Part shown: one piece after another, positions 1 to 6,608 of the stretch | How the letters are laid out: every line of letters begins with the position of its first letter | How positions within the stretch are numbered: the first letter of the stretch is position 1 | Origin: CAKVLG01 sp045637805 | GTDB taxonomy: Bacteria; Bacillota; Clostridia; Christensenellales; UBA1242 | DNA: 64,000 nt | NCBI GenBank assembly: GCA_045637805.1 | Contig: JAZUAE010000012.1 | Coordinates: 165,704 to 229,703 of the forward strand | Direction: 5' to 3' | The notes under the pieces: model-generated | The model's input: the letters and a program-made list of their open reading frames with translations, nothing else | The model's database searches: none | Told to the model about the DNA's origin: nothing | Made by a program: the position numbers and the translations under genes

Positions 1-465
1 GTAATTGAAAAAGAAGCCTATGAGGGTGAAAATGTATATCTTGAAACAAATGTCACAAGAGCGTACTACGATGATGGCTCTGTTAGAATAGATTATACAT
101 TCCTTGGTTGGTACTTTGCTGATGATGCTGACACGCTCTATAATGGATCGATAAAAATGCCAAACGGCGGCGGTCAATTGATTGCCAAGTGGAGAGAAAC
201 AACTAGAAATTATGTTACTATATCTTTCAAAGTTGATACAATCAGATCAATATACACCTGGCACTACTCAGCTGCGCCAACATCTATAAAATGGCTTGAG
301 GGTGAGTATTTTGAAATAACTGTTCCGCAACCTACTGCTTATAGAAATAAACTATTTGGTGGTACCCAAAATGCAACATTCAAAGGCTGGAAGTATAACG
401 GCTCAGTTGTTCCTGGATTCTATGTAAATGGTAATACAACTCTAGAAGCTTCATGGAGTACTTAA
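1..465 (+). CDS. C-terminal part of a secreted InlB B-repeat (Listeria-Bacteroides repeat) surface protein, 5'-truncated by window
   Basis: The frame is open from base 1, so the annotated ATG at 157 is internal. The visible 154 residues hold two beta-grasp repeats of the Flg_new/InlB B type: one around the FLGWYF motif (residues 37-42) and a last one around FKGWKYNG, ending in LEASW. Such repeats are usual in extracellular adhesin-like proteins of Firmicutes. The protein ends directly after the last repeat with no LPXTG, membrane anchor or SLH domain, so any anchor would have to be N-terminal, as in the giant lipoprotein later in the window. A strong terminator follows at once. Function beyond a surface role is unknown. 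Confidence 0.8.
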   Translation, partial: VIEKEAYEGENVYLETNVTRAYYDDGSVRIDYTFLGWYFADDADTLYNGSIKMPNGGGQLIAKWRETTRNYVTISFKVDTIRSIYTWHYSAAPTSIKWLEGEYFEITVPQPTAYRNKLFGGTQNATFKGWKYNGSVVPGFYVNGNTTLEASWST

Positions 466-498
466 TAAAAAAGTTGGAAAAATCCAACTTTTTTATTT
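466..498 (+). terminator. Rho-independent terminator of the InlB-repeat gene
   Basis: A near-perfect stem of AAAAAAGTTGGA and TCCAACTTTTTT with an AAAA loop is followed by T-rich sequence, directly after the stop codon. Confidence 0.85.
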
Positions 499-514
499 TG
501 TTTTTTTGTTTTAT

Positions 515-544
515 TTGCTTGCCTTATTAAATAAGTGATATAAT
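515..544 (+). promoter_or_regulatory. Sigma-A promoter giving an apparently leaderless transcript
   Basis: TTGCTT (515-520), an 18-base spacer and a perfect TATAAT (539-544). Only six bases separate the -10 box from the ATG at 551, so transcription would start at or next to the start codon. No Shine-Dalgarno sequence lies in front of that ATG. Confidence 0.6.
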
Positions 545-550
545 TAATTT

Positions 551-1078
551 ATGACAATAGGATATATTATTTCTCAAATCATTGTTTTGTTTGCAATTTT
601 GTGTTGCGTTCTTTCATATTTTACAAAAAATAGAACGCTTATACTCGTGCTTAGAATTATTACTGCGTTATCTTATACTACAAGTTATATATTGCTTAAC
701 GCTATAGCAGGCGCTATAACAAATATAGTTGCAATATCACTTGCAGTTGTTTTATTCTTTTACACTAAAAAGGATAAAGATTGTCCGCTTTGGTTGTTGT
801 TAGTCTTTGAGTGTATGATTGTAACGAGTTGTGTCATCTTTTGGGACGGGTATGCTACTATTTTTGTGCTCGCAGCACACATAGTAGATATGTATTCGGT
901 TTGGCAAAAAGATGTTAAAATTTATAGGTGGCTTAGTTTGCCAGTTAGTGTGTTTTTTGGCGTGTATAGTGTGCTTTATGCGTCATACGTGGCGGCTATT
1001 TTTGAAGTCGTTGTTCTTATGTTTAAAATACTAAGTATTGTTGATTACTATAAATTCAAGAAAAAACAACAAAATTAA
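551..1078 (+). CDS. YgjV-like multi-pass inner membrane protein
   Basis: This 175-residue protein is almost wholly hydrophobic, with about six predicted membrane helices joined by short basic loops (SYFTKNR, YTKKDKD). Order, length and the pattern YFTKN-(LRIITALSYT)-NAIAGAITN agree with the bacterial YgjV inner membrane family (Imp-YgjV), whose transport substrate or role is not established. It stands alone: its own promoter lies directly upstream and the next gene has a separate promoter and ribosome site. The ATG at 551 is kept because the frame starts there just behind the -10 box; the lack of a ribosome site is explained if the mRNA is leaderless. Family assignment is by recognition of the sequence pattern only. 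Confidence 0.7.
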   Translation: MTIGYIISQIIVLFAILCCVLSYFTKNRTLILVLRIITALSYTTSYILLNAIAGAITNIVAISLAVVLFFYTKKDKDCPLWLLLVFECMIVTSCVIFWDGYATIFVLAAHIVDMYSVWQKDVKIYRWLSLPVSVFFGVYSVLYASYVAAIFEVVVLMFKILSIVDYYKFKKKQQN

Positions 1079-1109
1079 GCACGAAAAAGCACTTAATTTG
1101 TCGAAGATA

Positions 1110-1138
1110 TTGTAAAAGTTGGCTTATTATGTTATAAA
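1110..1138 (+). promoter_or_regulatory. Promoter of the mTERF-like operon
   Basis: TTGTAA (1110-1115), 17 bases, TATAAA (1133-1138); followed by AAAGGAG seven to eight bases before the ATG at 1167. A weak 8-bp hairpin at about 1071-1099 lies just upstream. Confidence 0.5.
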
Positions 1139-1166
1139 TGGTTTATAAACAAAAGGAGAATTATTT

Positions 1167-2306
1167 ATGACGGTTAAAGAGTATTTAATTAATGAGTTTG
1201 GGTTTACTGAAAGCAAAGCTGAGGATATTTTAAGAGTATCAAGAATGACAGATATTGAGCTTGTAAAAAGTAAACTTAAAGAAATTTCACATTTCTTAAA
1301 TCTTAATGTAAACGAACTAAAGAAGACTATTTCTAGCTGGCCACAAACATTAAACATTAGCGTAGAAAATGTAAAAGGAAAGGCTGAGTTTTATAAAAAA
1401 GAGTATGGCATGACCCTGCCTCAGTTTAGAAAGATGGTTAAAATTAATTTTGCGCCAATTCATGCGTCAACCAAAAAAGTGAAAGAACTTGAAGATTACT
1501 ATTACGTGGCTTGGGGCATGAGTAAAGAGCAATTTGTTGCTAAAATGAAACGCGTGCCAGGATTTGTCGGTATGACTCCTGAAAGCGTAGATAAGAGAAC
1601 AAGAGAGATAGGGTTGCAGTATGGTATGAGCCATGGTGACCTTGAAAAGCTAGTTAAGTCTGGAACAAACTTTCCATGCGTTGCTCTAGATAAAATATAT
1701 GAAATGGCAGATTTCTTTGAAAGAGAGTTTTTTATAGATGGAGATACTTTTGGGAAAATGCTCGTTTCAGGCAAACCTATTTCTTACACAAAAGAAAAGA
1801 TTACTGAAAATTATGAGTATCTTAAAAAAAGATTTGCGCTTTCTAAATTGCAATATGGCACAATGATTCAAAGATGCCCAACAGTGCTCGGTTTTTCATC
1901 AAAAACGCTTGAGGGACGTATTGCTAAACTTCAAGAACTTGGTTTAGACTTAGACACAATAGTGGATAGGGCGCGCACTCTAACCGTTAACCAGAGCAAA
2001 ATGAAGGCAAGATACATGTACGCTAAACTTAATGGTTGCACAGAAGATAAATTTCTAAGTAACGGTTTTATGTATGATATTAAGAACGTACATGCAAGAA
2101 CTGTGTATGTAAAAAATGAGAATTTGCCGATGAGTTATATCTATCTTCCTGAAAAGAAGTTTGCTATGCGTACAGGTGTAAAAACTGCCGAAATTATAAG
2201 TGAAAATTTCAATATGAATGATTTATATGAATATTTGCAATCACAATATAATGCATCATTTGAAGATGGTGTAACTTTAGCTGAGGAGGATATGGTAAAT
2301 GACTAA
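1167..2306 (+). CDS. mTERF-like helical-repeat protein
   Basis: This 379-residue protein is made of about seven to nine imperfect helical units of 35-40 residues. Each unit carries the mTERF signature: a 'lG-(M/L)-s...l..l(V/M)...P' helix pair followed by 'S.esv..r...L'. Clear examples are PGFVGMTPESVDKR around residue 130 and RCPTVLGFSSKTLEGRIAKLQELG around 231-254 (listed here in parts: RCPTVLGFSS and KLQELG). mTERF proteins are nucleic-acid-binding superhelices of mitochondria and chloroplasts; close bacterial relatives are unusual, so nucleic-acid binding is an inference. Strong ribosome site AAAGGAG supports the start. The next gene overlaps by eight bases and looks related, pointing to a common transcript and function. 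Alternative: an unrelated alpha-solenoid of the same repeat length. Confidence 0.55.
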   Translation: MTVKEYLINEFGFTESKAEDILRVSRMTDIELVKSKLKEISHFLNLNVNELKKTISSWPQTLNISVENVKGKAEFYKKEYGMTLPQFRKMVKINFAPIHASTKKVKELEDYYYVAWGMSKEQFVAKMKRVPGFVGMTPESVDKRTREIGLQYGMSHGDLEKLVKSGTNFPCVALDKIYEMADFFEREFFIDGDTFGKMLVSGKPISYTKEKITENYEYLKKRFALSKLQYGTMIQRCPTVLGFSSKTLEGRIAKLQELGLDLDTIVDRARTLTVNQSKMKARYMYAKLNGCTEDKFLSNGFMYDIKNVHARTVYVKNENLPMSYIYLPEKKFAMRTGVKTAEIISENFNMNDLYEYLQSQYNASFEDGVTLAEEDMVND

Positions 2307-2583
2307 GAAAACTCTCTTATATTTAAAAGATCTTGGTCTTTCTGCTGAAGACGTTGAAATTCTCTTGGAGGTCGCTCCAGAAATAATGGACGCAGCAGAT
2401 GACGATATTATAAAAAATATTGAACTTGTGATCAGTTATGGTTATCCGAGATTAGATATCGGAACCTTAATTCAGGTAAACCCATTATTTTTAATCATTT
2501 CTGAGGAACTTTTAGATGACTTGCTCAGAGATCTCGGCTCAAACATTGAGGAAAAATTAAAAGCAAACCCATTCTTGATTTAA
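2299..2583 (+). CDS. Small mTERF-repeat-like protein
   Basis: A 94-residue acidic protein overlapping the end of the preceding gene by eight bases. It repeats the same helical grammar two or three times: DLGLSAEDVEILLEVAPEI, then GYPRLDIGTLIQVNPLFLI with DDLLRDLGSN and ending KANPFLI. The pattern 'lG.s.edv..ll...P.i' matches single mTERF-type units, so this is probably a short relative or partner of the protein upstream. The ribosome site GAGGA lies inside the upstream coding sequence, which suggests translational coupling. Function unknown; the family link is an inference from pattern. Confidence 0.6.
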   Translation: MTKKTLLYLKDLGLSAEDVEILLEVAPEIMDAADDDIIKNIELVISYGYPRLDIGTLIQVNPLFLIISEELLDDLLRDLGSNIEEKLKANPFLI

Positions 2584-2609
2584 TATTAATAGTTAAAAGT
2601 AGGTGAGTT

Positions 2610-3191
2610 ATGAATATTGAAAAAGAAGTACGCTATAGAGTAAATAAACAGCAAATTAAGAACATTCTTGTGGCTACAGAGGCTTATAAAGAAAGAGTAA
2701 GAATGTTGGACATGACTTTTGGTTATAATGGTTTCGAATCTCTATCAAAATTTGGTTTTATTTGTAGAATTAGGCAAAAACCAAACAAAATTGCACTTGA
2801 AGTAAAGAAGAAAATTCCTGAGGGGTGGCTTGAACAAGAAATTAAGCTTGATAATCTCTCTGATGGCATTAATTACTTTAATCTTGTTGGAATGACTTGC
2901 TATATGTATCTTGATAGATATAGAGAAGTGAGAAAGTTTGGCAATTTAAAAATATTTATCGACGAAATTGATGTTGTGGGTGATTTTGTTGAAATCGAGT
3001 ATCAAGATTCAAATGAAGGAAAATTAGAAATAAACTCTTTTCTAAAAAGCGTAGGACTCCAAAATGCAAAAGAAGAGGAGCTCTATGGTGATATTATTAA
3101 AAAACAACTAGAGACTGACAGCGACTTTGCAGAAAAATATAAAAAGGGACTAGAAGGGATAATTAATAATTCAAAAACAAACTGTTTTTAA
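2610..3191 (+). CDS. CYTH-domain (triphosphate tunnel metalloenzyme) protein, CyaB-like
   Basis: The 193-residue protein starts IEKEVRYRV, the ExExR-type N-terminal strand that binds metal and triphosphate in CYTH/class IV adenylate cyclase and thiamine/inorganic triphosphatase folds. Further hallmarks follow in order: basic strands around CRIRQKP (about 52-58) and LEVKKKIPEG (about 64-73), an RYREVRKF strand (about 109-116), and the acidic IFIDEID...VEIEY strands (about 121-136). The last ~45 residues form a charged helical tail. Members use ATP, tripolyphosphate or thiamine triphosphate; the substrate cannot be told here. It is the third gene of an apparent operon with two mTERF-like genes, 26 bases after the previous stop, with AGGTGA as ribosome site. 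Confidence 0.75.
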   Translation: MNIEKEVRYRVNKQQIKNILVATEAYKERVRMLDMTFGYNGFESLSKFGFICRIRQKPNKIALEVKKKIPEGWLEQEIKLDNLSDGINYFNLVGMTCYMYLDRYREVRKFGNLKIFIDEIDVVGDFVEIEYQDSNEGKLEINSFLKSVGLQNAKEEELYGDIIKKQLETDSDFAEKYKKGLEGIINNSKTNCF

Positions 3192-3208
3192 TGTACAGGC
3201 TAGATTAT

Positions 3209-3237
3209 TGACAATATATGAAAATCTGATATAATGT
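3209..3237 (+). promoter_or_regulatory. Strong sigma-A promoter
   Basis: TTGACA, a 17-base spacer and TATAAT, with the start of the next gene 26 bases downstream behind GAGGTG. Confidence 0.75.
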
Positions 3238-3262
3238 GAATAATAAAATTTTGAGGTGTTTT

Positions 3263-4051
3263 ATGGCAATTCAAAAGGTGAATGGAATAATTCCTAAAGA
3301 GATTGTTGATGCTGTGGCAAATAATGGTGTTGAAGAAATTATAGGCTTATCTATAAAACAAGATGTGTCACAACCACAAAAATTGTCTAGAGCAGATAAA
3401 AAATTCAACGCATTAAGACAAAAAATGATAGCAGAGGCTTTTTGTATATCAAAAGAAGAACTTGCAACTTTTTATGCTGATTACGAGGCGGGATTAAATG
3501 GTGACACGAGAAAAAATGATAATAGAATAGACAAACTTAGACGCCAACGTGGTATTTTTCGTGTTCAGCGAGGTTCTAATATTAATGATAAAAATGATAC
3601 AATTAGAAATGCTGTTACGAATATCACAACGTTGTTTTTAGGTGTAATTATACCTAATGAGTTTATAACACTACCTATAAGATTCGCCGCTTGTTCTATA
3701 GGTATAGGGTATAGTGTTTATAGATATAACAAACGTAAACATGGTAATCGTTGTGATGAATTTGCAAAACAAGAAAGTTATGAAAAAAGTTTAAATGCGT
3801 TTATTGAAGACGCTAAAAGACTTGATCAGGCAATGTATGAAGATAGGGAATATATTAGCGATGCAAAAAAAGCTTTGAGCAGACGTGAATATAATGAATT
3901 TAGAAAAGAGTATTTAAAAGAAAAAATTGAAGAGCTAAATATTGAATCTCCATTTTTAACAGACAAAAAGATTAAACAAAAGTTGAAAGATATGCCAAGC
4001 AATGTAAATGCTGGTTTTAATAAAAGTTTATTTGCTGAGGTGGTTGTGTAA
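3263..4051 (+). CDS. Hypothetical protein with a central hydrophobic hairpin and charged ends
   Basis: I do not recognise this 262-residue protein. The ATG at 3263 is chosen because GAGGTG sits seven bases before it; a longer in-frame start at 3236 would overlap the promoter. The first ~110 residues are soluble and basic (KLSRADKKFNALRQK, LRRQRGIFRVQRG). Residues about 123-152 contain a hydrophobic stretch (NITTLFLGVIIPNEFITLP..FAACSIGIGYSVY split here) that could be one or two membrane passes. The remainder is a charged helical region with KEYLKEKIEELN. Its stop overlaps the start of the following small gene (TAATG), so the two are probably translated together. Confidence 0.7.
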   Translation: MAIQKVNGIIPKEIVDAVANNGVEEIIGLSIKQDVSQPQKLSRADKKFNALRQKMIAEAFCISKEELATFYADYEAGLNGDTRKNDNRIDKLRRQRGIFRVQRGSNINDKNDTIRNAVTNITTLFLGVIIPNEFITLPIRFAACSIGIGYSVYRYNKRKHGNRCDEFAKQESYEKSLNAFIEDAKRLDQAMYEDREYISDAKKALSRREYNEFRKEYLKEKIEELNIESPFLTDKKIKQKLKDMPSNVNAGFNKSLFAEVVV

Positions 4052-4308
4052 TGTTTGTATCGAAAATCGGTGATATAATAAGTTGTGATAACGGTGTGTA
4101 CGAAGTTATTCATCAGTTTACATACAATGGTGAAGAGTTTGTATTGCTGAGCACACTATCTGCTAGTTTTATTGATGTGTTAACGGAGCAAGTTCCAGTG
4201 TATATAGCAAAAGAACTGGTTTCAAAAGATGGGGAACAATACGCTTTAGATTTTAGTGAAGACAAAAAATTAATAAAAAATATTATTGAATATTTAAAAC
4301 AAAAGTAA
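4051..4308 (+). CDS. Small hypothetical protein, translationally coupled
   Basis: An 85-residue acidic soluble protein that starts within the TAATG overlap of the previous stop. The first half reads like a short beta-barrel (KIGDIISCDNGVYEVIHQF...GEEFVLLS), typical of small KOW/SH3-fold or DUF-type domains that begin with 'vGdii...g..Y.V'. The second half is helical and ends in KQK. No recognised family. Tight coupling with the upstream membrane-like gene is the only functional clue. Confidence 0.65.
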   Translation: MFVSKIGDIISCDNGVYEVIHQFTYNGEEFVLLSTLSASFIDVLTEQVPVYIAKELVSKDGEQYALDFSEDKKLIKNIIEYLKQK

Positions 4309-4349
4309 AAATAAAAAACTTGATTTAAGCTTCGACCCCAACCAGACAA

Positions 4350-4381
4350 TAAAAAAAGCGGGCAAAATGCCTGCTTTTTAA
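4350..4381 (+). terminator. Rho-independent terminator
   Basis: AAAAAAGCGGGC, short loop, GCCTGCTTTTT. Nearly the same hairpin recurs at 5451-5483. Confidence 0.7.
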
Positions 4382-4405
4382 TTTGAGCGAAAATTATTTA
4401 TAATT
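4382..4405 (+). repeat. Left copy of an inverted repeat bounding the tRNA-Leu/ASCH block
   Basis: TGAGCGAAAATTATTTATAA at about 4384-4403 is the reverse complement of the sequence at about 5310-5330. Confidence 0.6.
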
Positions 4406-4434
4406 TTTACAACAAAAAAACAACAAACAAAAAA

Positions 4435-4476
4435 TCGGGGTCCCCGAAAAGTTTTTTGTAAAAAACTTTATGGGGA
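4435..4476. repeat. Palindromic intergenic element with nested hairpins
   Basis: CGGGGTCCCCG (4436-4446) is followed by a long hairpin from TCCCC (4441) through AAAAGTTTTTT, loop GTA, AAAAAACTTT to TGGGGA (4476). The CGGGG/TCCCC and TCCCC/GGGGA stems are mutually exclusive, so it could fold in two ways. No gene here. Confidence 0.5.
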
Positions 4477-4492
4477 AAGGAAAAGCAGTGCA

Positions 4493-4528
4493 TAAAAAAA
4501 CCAAATAGCATTTTTGCTATTTGGTTTA
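4493..4528 (-). terminator. Terminator of tRNA-Leu(CAA), minus strand
   Basis: AAACCAAATAGCA-TTTT-TGCTATTTGGTTT; on the minus strand the stem is followed by seven T. It lies just 3' of the tRNA. Confidence 0.75.
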
Positions 4529-4549
4529 CCAAAGCACTTGCTTTGACGC

Positions 4550-4635
4550 TGGTGCCGGTAGTCGGGGTCGAACCGACATGAAGTTTCCCTCGGCAGATTT
4601 TGAGTCTGCTGCGTCTGCCATTCCGCCACACCGGC
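4550..4635 (-). tRNA. tRNA-Leu, anticodon CAA
   Basis: The reverse complement begins GCCGGTGTGGCGG and ends in the matching acceptor strand ACCGGC plus an encoded ACCA. The D arm carries GGAATGGCAGACGC, the anticodon stem is GCAGA/TCTGC with loop CTCAAAA (anticodon CAA, reads UUG), there is a class II variable arm (CGAGGGAAACTTCATG region) and the T arm contains GTTCGAC. About 86 bases including CCA. It is transcribed opposite to the neighbouring ASCH gene and tRNA, and has its own terminator. Confidence 0.95.
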
Positions 4636-4703
4636 TAGATAACTGTAATTTTATCACATACAAACTTAAATTGCAACAAACTTTACAATTTTGCAAAATG
4701 TTT

Positions 4704-4732
4704 TTGCATTATATTTTGTTTTTTGATATACT
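4704..4732 (+). promoter_or_regulatory. Promoter of the ASCH gene
   Basis: TTGCAT (4704-4709), 17 bases, extended -10 TGATATACT (TATACT 4727-4732); the ATG is at 4754 behind AGAGGTG. Confidence 0.6.
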
Positions 4733-4753
4733 AATAATATATAGAGGTGCGTT

Positions 4754-5116
4754 ATGGAAGATATTTTTACAATGAGATTAGATAAAGAATATTTTGATCT
4801 GATTTCTTCTGGCAAAAAAACTTATGAAATAAGATTGAACGACGCTAAAAGAAGAGAGATTCAAGTTGGTAATTATATTACATTTATAAGCCGAGAAGAT
4901 GAAAATAAAACTTGTGATTGTGTTGTTGAGCAATTACTATATTTTGATTCTTTTGTTGAATTGTTTAGTTCTATACGCAAAGAGGATTGCGGATTTAAAA
5001 ACTCGCTTACTGCTGACCAAATTGAAGATATCTTCTTAAAATTTTATACAGCAAAAGAGTTAGACGAATACGGAATTGTAGCCATTAAGATAAAGAAAAT
5101 AAAAATTACAAAATAA
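4754..5116 (+). CDS. ASCH-domain protein
   Basis: This 120-residue protein fits an ASCH domain over its full length: MRLDKEYFDLISSGKKTYE near the N-terminus (residues 7-25), the basic IRLND-AKRR segment, then VGNYITF for the strand that starts the PUA-like barrel, and a C-terminal VAIKIKKI strand. ASCH domains bind RNA or modified nucleosides; some are nucleases or N4-acetylcytidine amidohydrolases, but the exact activity here is unknown. It sits between two tRNA-Leu genes on opposite strands, inside a block bounded by an inverted repeat, which makes an RNA-related role attractive but unproven. The ribosome site AGAGGTG and extended -10 promoter support the start. Confidence 0.8.
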   Translation: MEDIFTMRLDKEYFDLISSGKKTYEIRLNDAKRREIQVGNYITFISREDENKTCDCVVEQLLYFDSFVELFSSIRKEDCGFKNSLTADQIEDIFLKFYTAKELDEYGIVAIKIKKIKITK

Positions 5117-5128
5117 ATCAAAAAACTC

Positions 5129-5157
5129 TTTACAAATTACAATCGATGAGATATAAT
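5129..5157 (+). promoter_or_regulatory. Promoter of tRNA-Leu(AAG)
   Basis: TTTACA (5129-5134), 17 bases, TATAAT (5152-5157); the mature tRNA begins at 5180, about 16 bases after the expected start of transcription. Confidence 0.8.
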
Positions 5158-5179
5158 AATTTCATTCCACCAAAGATAT

Positions 5180-5265
5180 GCGAGGATGGCGGAATCGGTA
5201 GACGCGCTCGTTTAAGGGGCGAGTGGTTAACAGCCGTGAGAGTTCGAGTCTCTTTCCTCGCACCA
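5180..5265 (+). tRNA. tRNA-Leu, anticodon AAG
   Basis: Acceptor GCGAGGA pairs with TCCTCGC, followed by encoded ACCA. The D arm holds GGCGGAATCGGTAGACGC. Anticodon stem CTCGT/GCGAG with loop TTAAGGG places AAG at the anticodon (A34 would be read as inosine, decoding CUN). A long class II variable arm and a T arm with GTTCGAG follow. If the stem were shifted by one base the anticodon would read TAA, but then the stem pairs poorly. It has its own promoter and terminator. Confidence 0.9.
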
Positions 5266-5271
5266 CAAATA

Positions 5272-5302
5272 AAAGCAACCACGAAAGTGGTTGTTTTTTT
5301 GT
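5272..5302 (+). terminator. Terminator of tRNA-Leu(AAG)
   Basis: GCAACCAC-GAAA-GTGGTTG stem followed by seven T. Confidence 0.9.
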
Positions 5303-5309
5303 GGTAAAA

Positions 5310-5331
5310 TTTATAAATAATTTTCGCTCAG
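5310..5331 (-). repeat. Right copy of the inverted repeat bounding the tRNA-Leu/ASCH block
   Basis: TTATAAATAATTTTCGCTCA is the reverse complement of the copy at about 4384-4403. Confidence 0.6.
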
Positions 5332-5658
5332 AACTCAGTTCGTAAGTGGCTCGCCTTTGGATCAAACCAAAGCTCACTTTACTCACTGACTGCGTTGTTC
5401 GCTTATTGTGTCCACCGGACACCGCTCACATACTCGTCCTCGCACCATTAAAAAAGCAGGCTTCATGCCTGCCTTTTTTAATGTTTGAAAAAGACTTGAC
5501 TGGAATATGCTCTAGCGTGACGAGTGTAAACAAAATCTATTGCGGAAAATGACAAAGCAACAGATTTGGTAAGATTTGCGAAGTAGTTTTGTTAAAAACT
5601 TAAAATTAAAAACTGTAAAAAATAAAATAAAAAGATGTCGAAAAACTTTGTGTTTTAG

Positions 5659-5686
5659 TTGACTCGGGGGGGGTATATGATACACT
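5659..5686 (+). promoter_or_regulatory. Promoter of the lipoprotein gene
   Basis: TTGACT (5659-5664), a 16-base spacer holding a run of eight or nine G, then extended -10 TGATACACT (TACACT 5681-5686). The poly-G run in the spacer is unusual and could vary in length by slippage. Confidence 0.5.
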
Positions 5687-5735
5687 TTCCTTAAGTGTAA
5701 AACGCTGAAAGCGTTTATAATAAAAGGAGAAAAAA

Positions 5736-6521
5736 ATGAAAAAGAAATTGTTAAGTATTGTTGTTAGCATTTGTTTCATACTACCTTGCGCAATTATGCT
5801 AGCAGCTTGCGGTGCTAATCCTAATAATCCTCATACCCATGTGTATGATGAGGCTTGGACAAAAAACGAAACACATCACTGGCATAAATGTAAAGGTTGT
5901 GATGAAATAAAAGAAAAAGCAGAACACAACTGGGACGATGGTGAGATTACAACACCTGCTTCGCCAACAACAGACGGTGTAAAGACTTATACTTGCGAAG
6001 ATTGTGAAGCAACAAAAACTGAGCCTGTTGAGTATGTTCCAAGAGCTACAGTTACAGACGATGAATGGACTGACGCTTTAGCATTTCATTTGATAGCTAA
6101 TTATCAGATGGAAGCTCTTATGGGTGATTCAGAAATGGTTGTAGTAAAGAATGGCGATAAAATTAAAGTTTATGTGCCAGGACAAGAAGATTTTGCTGAA
6201 TATTATGTAAAAGATAATGATAAATATTATAAATATTATATCGATAGTGAAGAATATAAAGTAGAAGAAACGACAAAAGAAAGTTTTGATGCGTATGCTA
6301 ACATATTTACAGGTGTTGATATAAATTTTGCTGATTTTGAATATCAAGCTGATGAAAAATTATATTTTATTGAACAACTTGGTGGCATGACAAATGTTAA
6401 CTTCTATTTTGAAGATGGTGTACTTGTAAAAGGAACAGGTGAAATGTCAGGAACAAATGTTGTATATACTTTTGAATATGAAAATATAGAGGTTAATCTT
6501 CCTGAAGTGGCAGGAGAATAA
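5736..6521 (+). CDS. Secreted lipoprotein with a His/Cys-rich N-terminal module
   Basis: The 261-residue protein has a type II signal peptide with the lipobox LAAC (Cys25), so it should be a lipid-anchored surface protein. Residues 33-98 form a His/Cys-rich module (HTHVYDEAW, HHWHKCKGCDEIKEK, HNWDDGEI, YTCEDCEATK); two CxxC pairs plus clustered His suggest metal binding. This module is common in surface proteins of gut Firmicutes, with no fixed function. The rest is a mostly beta domain of about 150 residues, rich in Asp/Glu/Tyr (YYVKDNDKYYKYY), similar in style to ligand-binding lipoprotein domains. Ribosome site AAAGGAG lies eight bases before the ATG. It is monocistronic and converges on a minus-strand gene. 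Confidence 0.75.
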   Translation: MKKKLLSIVVSICFILPCAIMLAACGANPNNPHTHVYDEAWTKNETHHWHKCKGCDEIKEKAEHNWDDGEITTPASPTTDGVKTYTCEDCEATKTEPVEYVPRATVTDDEWTDALAFHLIANYQMEALMGDSEMVVVKNGDKIKVYVPGQEDFAEYYVKDNDKYYKYYIDSEEYKVEETTKESFDAYANIFTGVDINFADFEYQADEKLYFIEQLGGMTNVNFYFEDGVLVKGTGEMSGTNVVYTFEYENIEVNLPEVAGE

Positions 6522-6562
6522 TAAGGTCAAAATTTAACGATTCTATTTTTAAAACAAAAACA

Positions 6563-6608
6563 AAACTCACAGTTGTTTACGATTAGTAAACTACAGTGAG
6601 TTTTTTTA
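6563..6608. terminator. Bidirectional terminator with the conserved apex TTTACGATTAGTAAA
   Basis: ACTCAC...GTGAGT outer stem with an inner GTTTAC-GATTA-GTAAAC stem and T tracts on both sides. It lies between convergent genes. The same inner hairpin occurs in the terminator at about 16031-16080. Confidence 0.8.

Larger units (their letters stand above)
5303..5735. other. Non-coding interval with repeat remnants
   Basis: No gene is supported here. It holds the right copy of the inverted repeat (about 5310-5330), a GTGTCC-ACC-GGACAC hairpin (about 5408-5422), an 11-base copy of the tRNA 3' end, TCCTCGCACCA (5438-5448), and a second GCAGGC/GCCTGC terminator (about 5451-5483). After that comes AT-rich sequence up to the lipoprotein promoter. 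Apparent open frames here overlap these repeats and the tRNA and look spurious. Confidence 0.6.

Noticed and set aside
4407..4775. Open frames over the tRNA-Leu(CAA) gene on both strands
   Set aside because: They overlap the tRNA, its terminator and the palindromic element and have no ribosome site.
5162..5552. Open frames over tRNA-Leu(AAG) and the following repeats
   Set aside because: They translate tRNA and repeat sequence; similar spurious frames arise behind many tRNA genes.
6129..6347. Minus-strand open frame inside the lipoprotein gene
   Set aside because: AT-rich antisense shadow of a clear lipoprotein with lipobox and ribosome site.
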